DNA from: Agapetus fuscipes
Lineage: Eukaryota; Arthropoda; Insecta; Trichoptera; Glossosomatidae
DNA length: 64,000 nucleotides
Reading direction: 5' to 3'
NCBI GenBank assembly: GCA_951799405.1
Contig: OX637337.1
Coordinates: 372,001 to 436,000, forward strand
Shown piece by piece: positions 1 through 9,229 of this stretch. Position 1 is the stretch's first letter, and each line of letters opens with the position of its first letter. The notes under the pieces were generated by a model. The model was not told the DNA's origin and ran no database searches. It saw only the letters and a program-made list of their open reading frames with translations. The position numbers were made by a program, and so were the translations under genes.

Positions 1-36
1 CACAAAACGGCGCTCACCAAATAAATCATCCAAATA
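1..36 (+). mobile_element. SINE-A, 3' tail only (cut by window edge)
   Basis: The window opens inside the last bases of a SINE-A copy. The text CGGCGCTCACCAAATAAATC matches the 3' terminus of the full copies at 45065-45340 and 53461-53749. Head and body lie outside the window. The copy is followed by AT-rich sequence as in the other copies. Confidence 0.75.
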
Positions 37-1630
37 TTTTTTATTCACTTAAGAATTTATATGGCTATTGCCTATTTCCATATTGTAGGAGTATGCAGGT
101 ACACACCGCGGTGGAATAAAATTGATTTATTATCGATATATTATATTTTCATTGAAACTGCATAAGCTGGTAGATGATTCTAGCTTTACATACGTCATAC
201 AGTGGGTTAATTTATGTAAGAAAGTCGAGTGCAGATTCTGTGCAATTTATTATTTCATGTAATTTGTCAAGTGCTTTTCTTTATTATCGTAACTCCATTC
301 TTTATCTTTATCTTGTGCCCTGCTTCAGTAGATAAATATATTAAACTGTGTTATGAAAAATTCCCTGGTTGAAAAAAACATATTTATTACTTAACATTAC
401 TCTGTACCTGTTGTTTTTCCCTAAAAAATTAAAAAAAAAGTCAGCATGGTTGTTTCACTTCCAGCAGTGGCATGTATGGTGGCAGTGGCAGTGGCAGTTA
501 CAGTGGCAGGGCTCATGTTGCGGTGATTTGCTCCGCATTGTGTGGCCACTAAGTAGTCGGGACCAGCAGTGTGTGTGAGACTAACAGCTGAGAGAGGTGA
601 CCTGAGGAGAACAGGGCGGGCAAGTCGTCATGTGGGATCAGACCTAACTTATAGCCTAGAGATTTAACGTTAAAAACATGAAAGTAAGGGATACATGAGA
701 TAGTGCTGTTTAACGGCTTATGAAGAGTGTTTTCCCTAAAATTTATGGAATTTTGATAGTTTATATATTTATTAGGCATCTCTTAACGATTTCTCATTGA
801 TATGTAATTGGAAATTTTTGACGAAAAATATGTATCTCACATGACAAAGTAAAAATCACAAGTAAGATGCATGAGTATGCATGTAAGTACCTAAATACTT
901 CTGCAAAAGGGAATATGAATTATTAGAGGATTTTCATCGGGTTTCCTCTTCGTTAAAATTTCAGAAAATTCAATTCGACTGTTTCGAGTACCGATAATAA
1001 ACTTGTGATCTTCGAGTATATGTTCCCATGTATATTCAGCACACCTCTGAGATGACTTTTGCTCCAGCAACCAACATATCTGGATAAAATGTATTACGGT
1101 GGATTTCAAGTTCTCCTGCAAAATTCGAAAAATATGTCAGCTTTCCTTCCTTATTTTGTACTGCAACCTACGAAGATCAGGAGCGACATTAATAAAATGC
1201 TTCAGAAGGTATTTTCAAAAGAATATAATATATTGTCAACAAATTTGCCATAATATGATTGGGTTACCTAAAGCCATTGCACACTTGAAGTTGTGGACCC
1301 AGTGCGTTGACATGGTCATTGTTCACAGCGATCTCGGAGGCCGCTCCCAGCCAGCCGTAACCTCTGACCGGGCTACTTCTCTCACTAATAAACTATGTAC
1401 GGCAGCTAACAATGTCTGTGCGCTTTGTGCGGAGCTTTTTCACCACAACTTTGTAAAGTCTTCAGGTGACGTAGTATGGTAAAAATAGATAAACGAGCAA
1501 TTACTTACATTTTATTTACGACGGTTTCCATGTTAAAAACATGTTTCTATTGTATTATTATTTAACATGGTATTTGAAGCACATGTTTCTGAAGAAGCAT
1601 CAACTAATTTCTTTGTTGAAGAAAAATACA
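37..1630. other. AT-rich DNA, no gene seen
   Basis: Only short open frames occur here, with no recognisable domain, no consistent frame and no splice-flanked block. There is a short CAGTGG-type simple repeat near 463-512 (GTGGCAGTGGCAGTGGCAG). Nothing else can be supported. Confidence 0.5.
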
Positions 1631-1634
1631 TCTC

Positions 1635-1690
1635 CTGATGAAGTCGGATCTGGGTTCAACGAAACGTTGAGAATCCCGTTCTTGTCTACA
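1635..1690 (+). ncRNA. Hammerhead-like core, degenerate (Penelope-type remnant?)
   Basis: CTGATGA (1635-1641) is followed by an imperfectly paired hairpin segment and then GAAACG (1661-1666). This is the CUGANGA - stem II - GAAA order of a hammerhead ribozyme. ACG at 1663-1666 can face a downstream CGT, but I could not find a convincing stem I, so self-cleavage is unlikely in this copy. The same motif recurs at 6868, 24343-24440, 29631, 29971 and 34166. It is known that Penelope-like retroelements carry minimal hammerheads in their terminal repeats. The assignment here is inferred. Confidence 0.35.
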
Positions 1691-1699
1691 ACCTGGTTC

Positions 1700-2209
1700 G
1701 TAAAATGCGAATCTTTTGTTATGCTGAGAGTTTTTGTGATGAGAGGCTGAGAGAGATACTTTCTTGAAGAATTAAGAACTTGAAAGCTATTTCCGGTCCC
1801 TCAAGTATAAAGGTATGTAGGTAGGAACTAAGGGGCGTGTTATAATATGAAATGTTAGCAAGTTATGCTTGTTGGGCACTCTTTATTTTATTGTTTAACG
1901 ATGTATTCATGCGTGACCGCGGAGTTGACACTGCGGGCCATACGTTAAAGTGTTGTGCGAGGACATTCCTTCACACGTAAAATAATTAATAACGAGCAGC
2001 GTGTATCTATAGGCGCTACCATAAAACATGGATAATATACATATGTCCATGACGAAGCCCTCACAGCTGTCCACGTAGAGAAGGGTGCGGCCAGGGCAAG
2101 CCAGGGCTCTGGGACCTCGCGCAGGAGGGAACTGTCTCCAAACAAAATACGAAGATACTTTTTCAGTACAAAAAGCTTCATAAGTTTTTGGTACGTCTCA
2201 TCAAGCATT
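1700..2209. other. Unassigned DNA before the minisatellite
   Basis: This stretch has moderate GC around 2030-2140 and no recognisable coding frame. No repeat is shared with the rest of the window apart from the sequence leading into the tandem array. Confidence 0.4.
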
Positions 2210-2908
2210 GCTGTTCCTTACAGGGAGGGAGCTGCACCAGCATCACCTGCCTGGCTGCCTACATCACTGTGAGCTGTTCCTTACAGGGAGGGAGCTGCAC
2301 CAGCATCACCTGCCTGGCTGCCTACATCACTGTGAGCTGTTCCTTACAGGGAGGGAGCTGCACCAGCATCACCTGCCTGGCTGCCTACATCACTGTGAGC
2401 TGTTCCTTACAGGGAGGGAGCTGCACCAGCATCACCTGCCTGGCTGCCTACATCACTGTGAGCTGTTCCTTACAGGGAGGGAGCTGCACCAGCATCACCT
2501 GCCTGGCTGCCTACATCACTGTGAGCTGTTCCTTACAGGGAGGGAGCTGCACCAGCATCACCTGCCTGGCTGCCTACATCACTGTGAGCTGTTCCTTACA
2601 GGGAGGGAGCTGCACCAGCATCACCTGCCTGGCTGCCTACATCACTGTGAGCTGTTCCTTACAGGGAGGGAGCTGCACCAGCATCACCTGCCTGGCTGCC
2701 TACATCACTGTGAGCTGTTCCTTACAGGGAGGGAGCTGCACCAGCATCACCTGCCTGGCTGCCTACATCACTGTGAGCTGATCCTTACAGGGAGGGAGCT
2801 GCACCAGCATCACCTGACTGGCTGCCTACATCACTGTGAGCTGTTCCTTACAGGGAGGGAGCTGCACCAGCATCACCTGCCTGGCTGCCTACGAGTACAT
2901 CACTGTGA
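2210..2908 (+). repeat. 63-bp minisatellite, 11 units
   Basis: Eleven nearly identical head-to-tail units have a 63-bp period, so two forward frames stay open for about 200-240 codons. That openness is a product of the period being a multiple of three and not evidence of a protein. The tenth unit carries substitutions (GATCC for GTTCC, and TGACTGG), and the last unit has a short insertion before the array decays. Each unit contains a splice-acceptor-like TTCCTTACAG and a donor-like ACTGTGAGC, only 18 bp apart across unit junctions. The near identity of the units implies recent amplification or homogenisation. Confidence 0.95.
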
Positions 2909-2929
2909 TTCCCTACCCTTAAAAGTATG

Positions 2930-4400
2930 AAACAAAATTATCAATAAGTAAATTTCATCATGTTCTCAGTCAGTATTTATTTCTTGTTATCGATGCAACA
3001 ATACAGATAAGAACTGTAAAAAAAAAGGATTTATTTCCTCACATAAATATTTCCATACAAAACTGACTCCGTTCTCTCTTCTTTCATAAATGTTTTAAAG
3101 GGAATACGAATTGCTCATCAATGCCCTGTAACGGAAACTCTGACGTGATGCTCAAACTTTTCAGGCGAAGGTTACGTGGGATATTTTTGAGCTTTCTTAT
3201 GTATATGTTAATTTTTTACTTTCTTAAGTTATATTATTTACAATTCGTACTAAATTATTAAGGTAAAACCCTATACTATTAGGAAGTTTCGAAAGATTTT
3301 TGTGAAACGCTGTGGAAAGCTATTATTAAAAGTGTTATTATTTTCACCCCCCCCCTCCCCCTCATCCACCATGTTGCTACCCCCCTCCCTTACCGCTAAC
3401 ACCAGTACATCCCACTCAACTGTCTTAATTTGATGGAGGTTCTCCTCCGAAAACGCAAGTAACGACCCAAACGAAACAAAGTTATTATTTTTATTTCTTT
3501 ATTTAAAAAAAAATAATAACACCTATATTAGGAATAAGAAGAGTGTGGTCATTAAGAAGAAAGCATTGGAGCTCGAAGCTTTAGCGCCGCATTTAAAATG
3601 TGTCTCCTTTACTCTTTCCTAATTGAATAGTCCACGTTTCAGCAGCCATAGACTTACTTTGGACTTGAAGGAAATCACCAAGTTTATTGATAATAACTGT
3701 AGCAGCATCGCCAGTTATAAGCTGCACAACCACGTCCACGTCTTTGCTCTTCTTTTCCAAGCATTCTTCGGATTCCCTGACAAAGACTTGAGTCGCGTAA
3801 ATCCGAGCCATTCAGTTTTACTGCTTATTTTTATGTCATCTCGGCGGAGTCCACTAACGCGTATTTATTATGTAATTTTGTTTTTGCTTTCGAATCAATG
3901 AAGCGAACTGCTTGCTCGCAGTAAGGAAATAAAAATCGAACATTCATGGAAATAGGAAATGTGATCCACAATTGTTCTCAGTGTTTGTTGTTTTTGCTTT
4001 TAGAAAATAATCTCCCTGCACGATGTTTGGGATAGAATCATTTTTAATAGTTAATATTTTTTAACGTATTGAGACATATAAAAAATTATATGGGGAAGAT
4101 AATCAATCACTCATGATGCGTGTAATGCCAGTAGACTCAGCATAAATTTGGATTTAGATTTTCTTTCGAGGGCAAACGTCACTCTACTATGTGACTTCAG
4201 TCCTTAAAAACCAATATTTGTTTTCCTTTTCCCTAGCAACCCGACCGTGTGACGTCATTTTTTTGTCTATGTCAATTAATGAAAGCGTAATTCATTCCTC
4301 TATTTCTTGTTTGCGATTACTACCTAATCTGTGAGCGTGTAGAGTTTGTCCTTTTAGGAAGTAGAGCACCAGCTATCACGGGCTTCAAGAATATCATTGT
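2930..4400. other. AT-rich DNA, no gene seen
   Basis: A C-rich run lies at 3349-3395. The rest is AT-rich text with short spurious frames. No tandem or dispersed repeat shared with the rest of the window was found. Confidence 0.45.
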
Positions 4401-4490
4401 CGCTGGTATGGTCGAGCAGATAAGGCGTTGGCACTCGAATTAGCGCTTTTGAAACAAGTGCAAGTTCGAGTCCTGTCGTGTTCTATCGAC
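4400..4490 (+). pseudogene. tRNA-Ser/Leu-like fossil (tRNA-derived SINE head?)
   Basis: GGTCGAGCAGATAAGGCG resembles an A box and D arm of class II tRNAs, and GTTCGAGTCC about 40 bases later is a near-perfect B box. The anticodon arm is poor and the acceptor ends do not pair, so this is not a functional tRNA gene. It could be the head of an old SINE interrupted just downstream by the MITE at 4519. Confidence 0.45.
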
Positions 4491-4518
4491 AAAAAAATAT
4501 AATCCTAGTTCAACAAAT

Positions 4519-4765
4519 CGCACGTTTAATAATAAAGAGCAATAACTCAAAAAACATGAATGTTGGGAAATCGCGTTTGAAGTTCAGACAGCCAGTACAA
4601 CTTGTATGGGATGAAAAAGGCGGCCGATGTTTTATCTCGGTCATATTCGTCCAAATTGAACGGTTGTCGCATTCTACCTATTCTTCTCGCATTGTTCTTG
4701 CGTTTTATTACAAAATCTCGATTTTCCCAATTTTCGAGTTATTTCTCTTTATTATTAAACGTGCG
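4519..4765 (+). mobile_element. MITE family 1, copy 1 (247 bp)
   Basis: The element has terminal inverted repeats of about 35 bp starting CGCACGTTTAATAATAAAG at both ends. It is flanked by AAAT on each side (4515-4518 and 4766-4769), consistent with a 4-bp target duplication. The copy at 19148-19394 has exactly the same length and very high identity in the opposite orientation, which marks recent mobility. A short open frame of about 75 codons runs through both copies, but it extends into the TIR and resembles no transposase, so I read the element as non-autonomous. The superfamily is not assigned. Confidence 0.85.
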
Positions 4766-4779
4766 AAATGCAATTAGGT

Positions 4780-5610
4780 AATTATTTGTTAATAAATTGT
4801 TAAAAAGTAAAACTGATGAACAATTCATTAGTTAATTGGTTATTTTCGTACTTGTTTCTGGCTGCAAATATAAGTTTTCACGAATTTATTTAACAACAAA
4901 AAATGTCACCCTGGAAAAAAGCTGAAAGTTTGCATTCAGTTGGAGACGGGCAGGGGCTACTTGAGTAGAGGACTTGATGTTTAGCATATTCAGTGACGAG
5001 TCTGTTAGTGCGACATGTCAGTGTGCATGTTGGGCGGCAGCCAAGTGGAGCTGAGCAGACACAGCAGAGACAGGGAGTGGGAGCACGTCTCCTGCACCAG
5101 CTCACCACCTCACCAGCTCCCCAGCTCCTCCATCGCGCTCTCCTCTGACCTTGGCGTGATCCCCGTTCGATCAAGATGGGATCCGCGGAGCTTGAGCGGG
5201 ACATTTATCCGCCTGCCTACTTTATGGCGGAATAAATTTATGGTGACTTTGCTTTGAGCGCTCGGATTAAAGAGAAAATTATGCGAGCTCCTCAGACGGA
5301 TAATTTACTGCAATTTTATTTCTAGTTTTTTTTTCTATTGAGATGTGCTGACATTGTCTGTCTCAATTTCTATGAATATTTTTTTCATGTTAAGTGGTGA
5401 CAGCGTTATGGGCCAGACTGAAGAATACAAGTATCGTTGTTTAGTAGCGCAGACAGTGCTGGCTAGGGTGAGTGGTCCAGTCGCTGCAGATCCACGAGTA
5501 TGAAGATGAATAGCAGAGATACATTTTTCTTGACCAATAAAATGTGATTTACAGCAAAACTATAAGCTCCATACACATACAAGTATTTTAATTAAATTAG
5601 CGCAAACTGG
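4780..5610. other. No gene seen; GC-richer patch near 5015-5230
   Basis: The stretch 5015-5230 is richer in G and C than its surroundings and contains ACCAGCTC repeats, but has no consistent coding frame. The remainder is AT-rich with no shared repeat. Confidence 0.4.
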
Positions 5611-5614
5611 TGAC

Positions 5615-6215
5615 ATGACTAATAGATTGGTATGAGGCTGACCCCCCATCCTGTAAAAACTCGGTTCACTTTTGTCAATGCCACCCCGGTTTCAGGGAAA
5701 AGCGAGAGGAATTGCAAGGTTTATGTTCATGTGAGGTTTTGTTTATTTTGTAAGTAGGTACACATGTAGCATGTGTAAGCGCGAACTTACATGTCGCTGT
5801 CTTAGTTCTTGTTTGCCGTATAGACCATTAAGCTAATTTTACATGAGCAATGTTTGCATGTGTAGGTACTGGACCAATGTGTCTTATGAAAACAGGAAAT
5901 TGATTTAAAAAATATTTAAAACAACTCTCACATTATCGAGTTTTACGTTTATTCTTAGTTCAGATTGTGTAAAATTTGATTCTTAAGACAACTGCATTAA
6001 AAAGTCATTTTTGACAGAATTGGTCTATACGGCAAACAAGAACTGGGGGTGCGATGTGTCTGCTTGTGGGTATGCATTATATATGATGATGATGATGATG
6101 ATGGATGATTTCTTTCCTGTGGCGCCATTTAATGGTCCAGGACCATCTCAAGGGCGCCAAAATATGAGCCTTAAATGCCAATATATCTTGGCAACTTAGA
6201 TTACAGATTATTATA
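5615..6215 (+). mobile_element. RTE-like LINE 3' tail, split by a MITE
   Basis: The conserved LINE tail begins near 5615 (GATTGGTATGAGGCTGAC), runs to 5794, is interrupted by MITE family 2 (5795-6053), and resumes at 6054 to end in TTGGCAACTTAGATTACAG. Removing the MITE plus one ATGT restores the uninterrupted tail seen in other copies. A further short insertion at about 6082-6160, containing an ATG microsatellite and a GGCGCC-bounded hairpin, also breaks the tail. The copy has no coding part and is 5' truncated. Confidence 0.85.
5795..6053. mobile_element. MITE family 2, copy 1 (259 bp)
   Basis: The termini start CGC and share a core AGTTCTTGTTTGCCGTATA in inverted orientation at the two ends. 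ATGT flanks both sides (5791-5794 and 6054-6057), and excision restores the interrupted LINE tail, so both boundaries are firm. A second copy sits at 28030-28284. It has no coding capacity and is non-autonomous. Confidence 0.9.
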
Positions 6216-6219
6216 TGCA

Positions 6220-6860
6220 GAGCTCTTGCTAAATCGCAGTTATCCATAGATCTATACTTATATGATATGAAAAAGAGGATTTAGATCAATAGTTGGCGGG
6301 TTCAGTTACACGGCACCTTACAGTGACAGAAGTTCCAAGCAAAACAGCACAACTATTTTCTACCAGATAATTTATGTCGTATGCTATTTGCGCATGTCCG
6401 ATTAAAATATGTTAAATCATGGACTTGTAAACCTCACATAATGTTTTATTTTGTATATTTATTTTAGGCTTTTTTTCATCACTGTGCACCACTTGTTGTT
6501 GATTTCTTACTTTAAAAGCATACTATATTTATTGTTTTTGGATATTTTCTCTGCAAAATGGTCTCTTCTAGCTCCGTCACATCAACACTATTCACACAGA
6601 TAATAACAACGACCAACACCCCTAGTATACAACATTGCATGTATTCTTCTCGGTCACTTAAATATAAAATAGTATGGGATGTACAACAGCGCCTCCACTG
6701 AGTGATTTAGTTTTCATTAGTTTTTTACGATTATAATAACTAATCAGTTAAAAAAATCAGATGAACCTTTATAAGAGAACTGTGAACTATGATTTGTGAC
6801 AGTTTTTGTTATTAAAAATCAGTTCATCCTTATTCATCCTTGTTCATCCGTGCAGAGAGG
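6220..6860. other. AT-rich DNA with one degenerate repeat block
   Basis: No gene was seen. Around 6685-6716 the text CAACAGCGCCTCCACTGAGT is echoed at 18738, 26655 and 38086, suggesting a decayed dispersed repeat end. The rest is unassigned. Confidence 0.4.
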
Positions 6861-6867
6861 GTGTCTC

Positions 6868-6950
6868 CTGAAGGCGTAGGCTATATCGCCAACGAAACGT
6901 CGAGAATAATGTAAGTTCTCTTTTAACGGTTCGTCTAAAATACGAATGTT
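6868..6950 (+). ncRNA. Hammerhead-like core, solo copy
   Basis: CTGAAGG (6868-6874) is followed by a GTAGGC...GCCAAC hairpin with one mismatch, then GAAACG (6894-6899) and TCGAGAATAATGTAAG. The same downstream text is found at 24445 and 37271, so this is a copy of the same element family. The GG in place of GA in the core suggests it is inactive. Confidence 0.4.
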
Positions 6951-7029
6951 TTTTTTAATTGTGTAGTTATCATAATTGTAAATATATCAAACGACCGTAC
7001 TTCGAACTTGAATATTCATATATATAGTA

Positions 7030-7547
7030 TATACAAGGATAATTTATTTATAAGGTACCTACACATAATTGAAGAGCGCCGTTTTTGTGTGTGTCACACC
7101 TCAAGGGCCCTCTCAAATCACGGATAAGATTTTTTTGTAAAGATGCGTCTTTAGTGCTCCTTTAAAGACACCAACAGTTTCTGCCTTCCTCACATTAGGT
7201 GGTAGTCTGTTCCACTCCATTGGGCCCGCAAACCGGAAAGCACGGTCCCCAAAATTAGTGCGTGTCTGACGTGACGGCTGGACTAAGTCAACCACCCCAC
7301 ACCCTGCAGATCTGAGAGTTTGGCGTCTCAAATCTATCTCAATAGGTGAGAACATGTCAGACAGGTATGAAGGAGCCGTACCATTGACAGTTTTGTAAAC
7401 CATCAGACAAACACGGTAGACCACCCTCTCCGGAAAACGAAGCCAATGCAGTTCTTTCAACAATGGAGTATGTTCTTTTTCATGTTTTATTTCATTCCAA
7501 AAAATGTCTAGCGACCGTAATCCGGTTTTATTCAAAACCAACATCAA
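7030..7547 (-). pseudogene. CR1-like LINE, C-terminal coding remnant plus 3' tail
   Basis: On the minus strand a frame from 7547 to 7113 encodes LLKELHWLRF, VYRVCLMVYKTVNG, APSYLSDMF, FGDRAFRFAGPMEWNRLPPN and FKGALKTHLYK. This succession is typical of the region after the reverse transcriptase domain in CR1/Rex-type LINEs. The endonuclease and reverse transcriptase domains are absent, so the copy is 5' truncated and dead. After the stop codon, the tail (about 7112 to 7030) reads GAGGGCCCTTGAGGTGTGAC, then ACAAAAACGGCGCTC and AAATAAATTATCC. This matches the 3' end of SINE-A copies and points to this LINE family as their mobilising partner. Confidence 0.8.
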
Positions 7548-7589
7548 TCGCCACTTCCTTGCAACGCCTCACGACAGAAGCAAGAACTC

Positions 7590-7672
7590 AAGCAACACCT
7601 CTGCGGCACCCTTAGGGTGACATAGACCCCCAAGACTTTCAAGAATTGGGGAGCCTCCCGCACTTTTTTTTT
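7590..7672 (+). mobile_element. Type-2 tail sequence (LINE 3' UTR or decayed SINE-A end)
   Basis: CACCTCTGCGGCACCC, CATAGACCCCCAAG and TTGGGGAGCCTCCCGCAC match the second kind of SINE-A tail seen at 14300-14403 and 17434-17520, ending here in a T run instead of an A run. The inner hairpin is formed by CCCCAA and TTGGGG, whereas the SINE copies use CCCTAGA and TCTAGGG. No SINE body precedes it, so it may be a fragment of the LINE that donated this tail. Confidence 0.55.
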
Positions 7673-7730
7673 TTAGAACTGCAAACAATGCTCTCTAGAT
7701 TGAATGAAGCTTTGTTAATTAAAAAAAAAT

Positions 7731-8014
7731 AGGCTGATTTATTTGGTGAGCGCTGTTATTGTGTGTATCACACCTCAAGAGCTCTCTGCGAGCTTGGTCG
7801 TCGCTGTAGAAAGCGCCAATTCTCAAGCAAGACCCAGTTGTTGTAAGGCTGGATGGACCTTTTGATGATCGATCTTTGGTAAAGGTTTATGAATTTTTCA
7901 ACCCAGCGAAGAGCAAATTTGAAAACATAAATGGTATATTTTTGTGCTCCGCTGGGATTCGAACCCACGACCTTCCAGTTACGAGTCCGAAGTGTTACCA
8001 CCTGGACTACGGAC
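7731..8014 (-). mobile_element. SINE-A (tRNA-Thr-like), tail type 1
   Basis: A complete copy on the minus strand. The head has an A-box region GTAGTCCAGGTGGTAACAC, an anticodon-loop-like CTCGTAA (CGT, threonine) and a B box GGTTCGAATCC. The body contains CTCTTCGCTGGGTTG and CAACTGGGTCTTGCTTGAG, and the tail ends CTCACCAAATAAATC. The internal RNA polymerase III boxes are intact. There is no 5S segment upstream of the head in this copy. Confidence 0.9.
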
Positions 8015-8166
8015 GGTGTTAGGCAACCATTTGAAGTTGAATGCAAGTAAGACGAAAGTAATGATTTTTGAAAGAGATGATGAAAATATGAATTTAAAAT
8101 GAATGGATTGAATGTTGATGTCGTAAATGAGTTTGAATACCTGGAAAGTAAGTTTGAAAAAAAGAA

Positions 8167-8620
8167 ACTCTGATGTATGGAAGTGAAGCCTGGACGGTGA
8201 GTGAAAGTGAGATTAGTAAAGTCCATACAGTGGAAATGGACTACTTAAGAAGTATGATTGGAAAAAGACGGAGTGATAGGGTGAGGAATGATTTTGTTAG
8301 AGAGGAATGTGGTGTAAGAGAAAGTGTGAAAGTAAAGATTAAAAGAAGTATGCTTAGATGGTTTGGACACATGGAGAGAATAAATGAGGAAAGACTGACG
8401 AAGAAAGTATATGCTGCAATAATTGATGGATGTCGTGGGAGAGGAAGACCGAGAAAGGTATGGATGGACCAAATTTTCGAAATAGCGAATGAATGGGATA
8501 TCCAGAGTCATAATAAAAGGAGAGCTTGTATGAAAAAGGTTATGACTCTGGATGAAATGAAAGAAGTATGCAAGGACCGAAAGAAATGGCGGTTGATCTG
8601 TAATAAACGCAACTAAACGC
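8167..8620 (+). pseudogene. RTE-like LINE, C-terminal coding remnant
   Basis: The frame 8173-8616 encodes MYGSEAWTVSESE, LRWFGHMERINEERLTKK and GRGRPRKVWMDQI, a signature of the extreme C-terminus of non-LTR retrotransposon polyproteins, after the reverse transcriptase. No catalytic YADD-type motif lies upstream, so the copy is 5' truncated. Just after the stop the sequence switches to an inverted SINE-B at about 8620, so the normal tail is missing here. Related coding fragments at 21483-21560, 33570, 42868 and 59027 continue into the tail and identify the full 3' end. RTE is the best guess; another clade is possible. Confidence 0.75.
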
Positions 8621-8772
8621 AACTAAGCTACACATATAGTGTAACTTCTTGCCGCGTTATCCCCGAAGGGGTCGCATGTGGCGAGTTGAACCTATTTATT
8701 TTTACAGGTAAGGGGGCCGGCCTTACGCCAACCACTTCAGTTGAAGTGTAATGCCGGCGGTTAAAGCTGAGG
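8620..8772 (-). mobile_element. SINE-B, 3' part
   Basis: On the minus strand this reads GGCCGGCCCCCTTACCTG, TAAAAATAAATAGG, CACATGCGACCCCTTCGGGG and a terminus ending in ACTTAGTTGCGTT. It matches the 3' half of the complete copy at 19757-20015. It sits directly against the LINE coding remnant, with a short duplicated AAACGCAACTAA at the join. Confidence 0.8.
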
Positions 8773-8907
8773 CTTTAAAAAAATTTTTTTTTTTTAAATA
8801 TTTTTTATTTATTTACAAAATATGTTTTGTAGGTTTTAATTTTTACTCTTTAATTATTTAGTGTTTATTTGTTTTATATATTTGAATGTATTTAATTGCT
8901 TGTATTC

Positions 8908-9172
8908 CTTGACTGATAGGTTGGTATGAGGTTGACCACCCATACTGTAAAAAATGGTTAACTTTGCCAATGTCACCCCTGTTAAAGGGAAGGTCGGCAA
9001 GAGTTGCAGGGCTTATGTTCATTTGAGATTGGGTTTTTTATATTGTAGGTCCACATGCGGCATGTGTGAGCGCGAAATTATGCGTGTTTGCTTGTGGGAA
9101 TGCATTTAATATGAATCTCAAATGAATAATGACACATATCTTTGCAGCTTAGATTAAGATTTAGATTTTATA
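8908..9172 (+). mobile_element. RTE-like LINE 3' tail
   Basis: A near-complete tail from CCTTGACTGATAGGTTGGTA to TTTGCAGCTTAGATTAAG. No coding part remains, so the copy is truncated in the 3' UTR. It lies just upstream of the CpG-rich exon candidate. Confidence 0.85.
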
Positions 9173-9229
9173 TTCATGTATTATCAGGTACCAGGAATGA
9201 ATTGTTTCAGTATAGTGAGGTGGTGATAA

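Noticed and set aside
2188..2930. Two overlapping frames of 197 and 240 codons with 21-residue repeats
   Set aside because: The unit is 63 bp, so frames stay open through the array automatically. Two different frames are equally open and the flanks give no exon signal.
4478..4777. 99-codon frame overlapping MITE family 1
   Set aside because: The frame runs from flanking sequence through both terminal repeats of a short non-autonomous element and shows no known domain.
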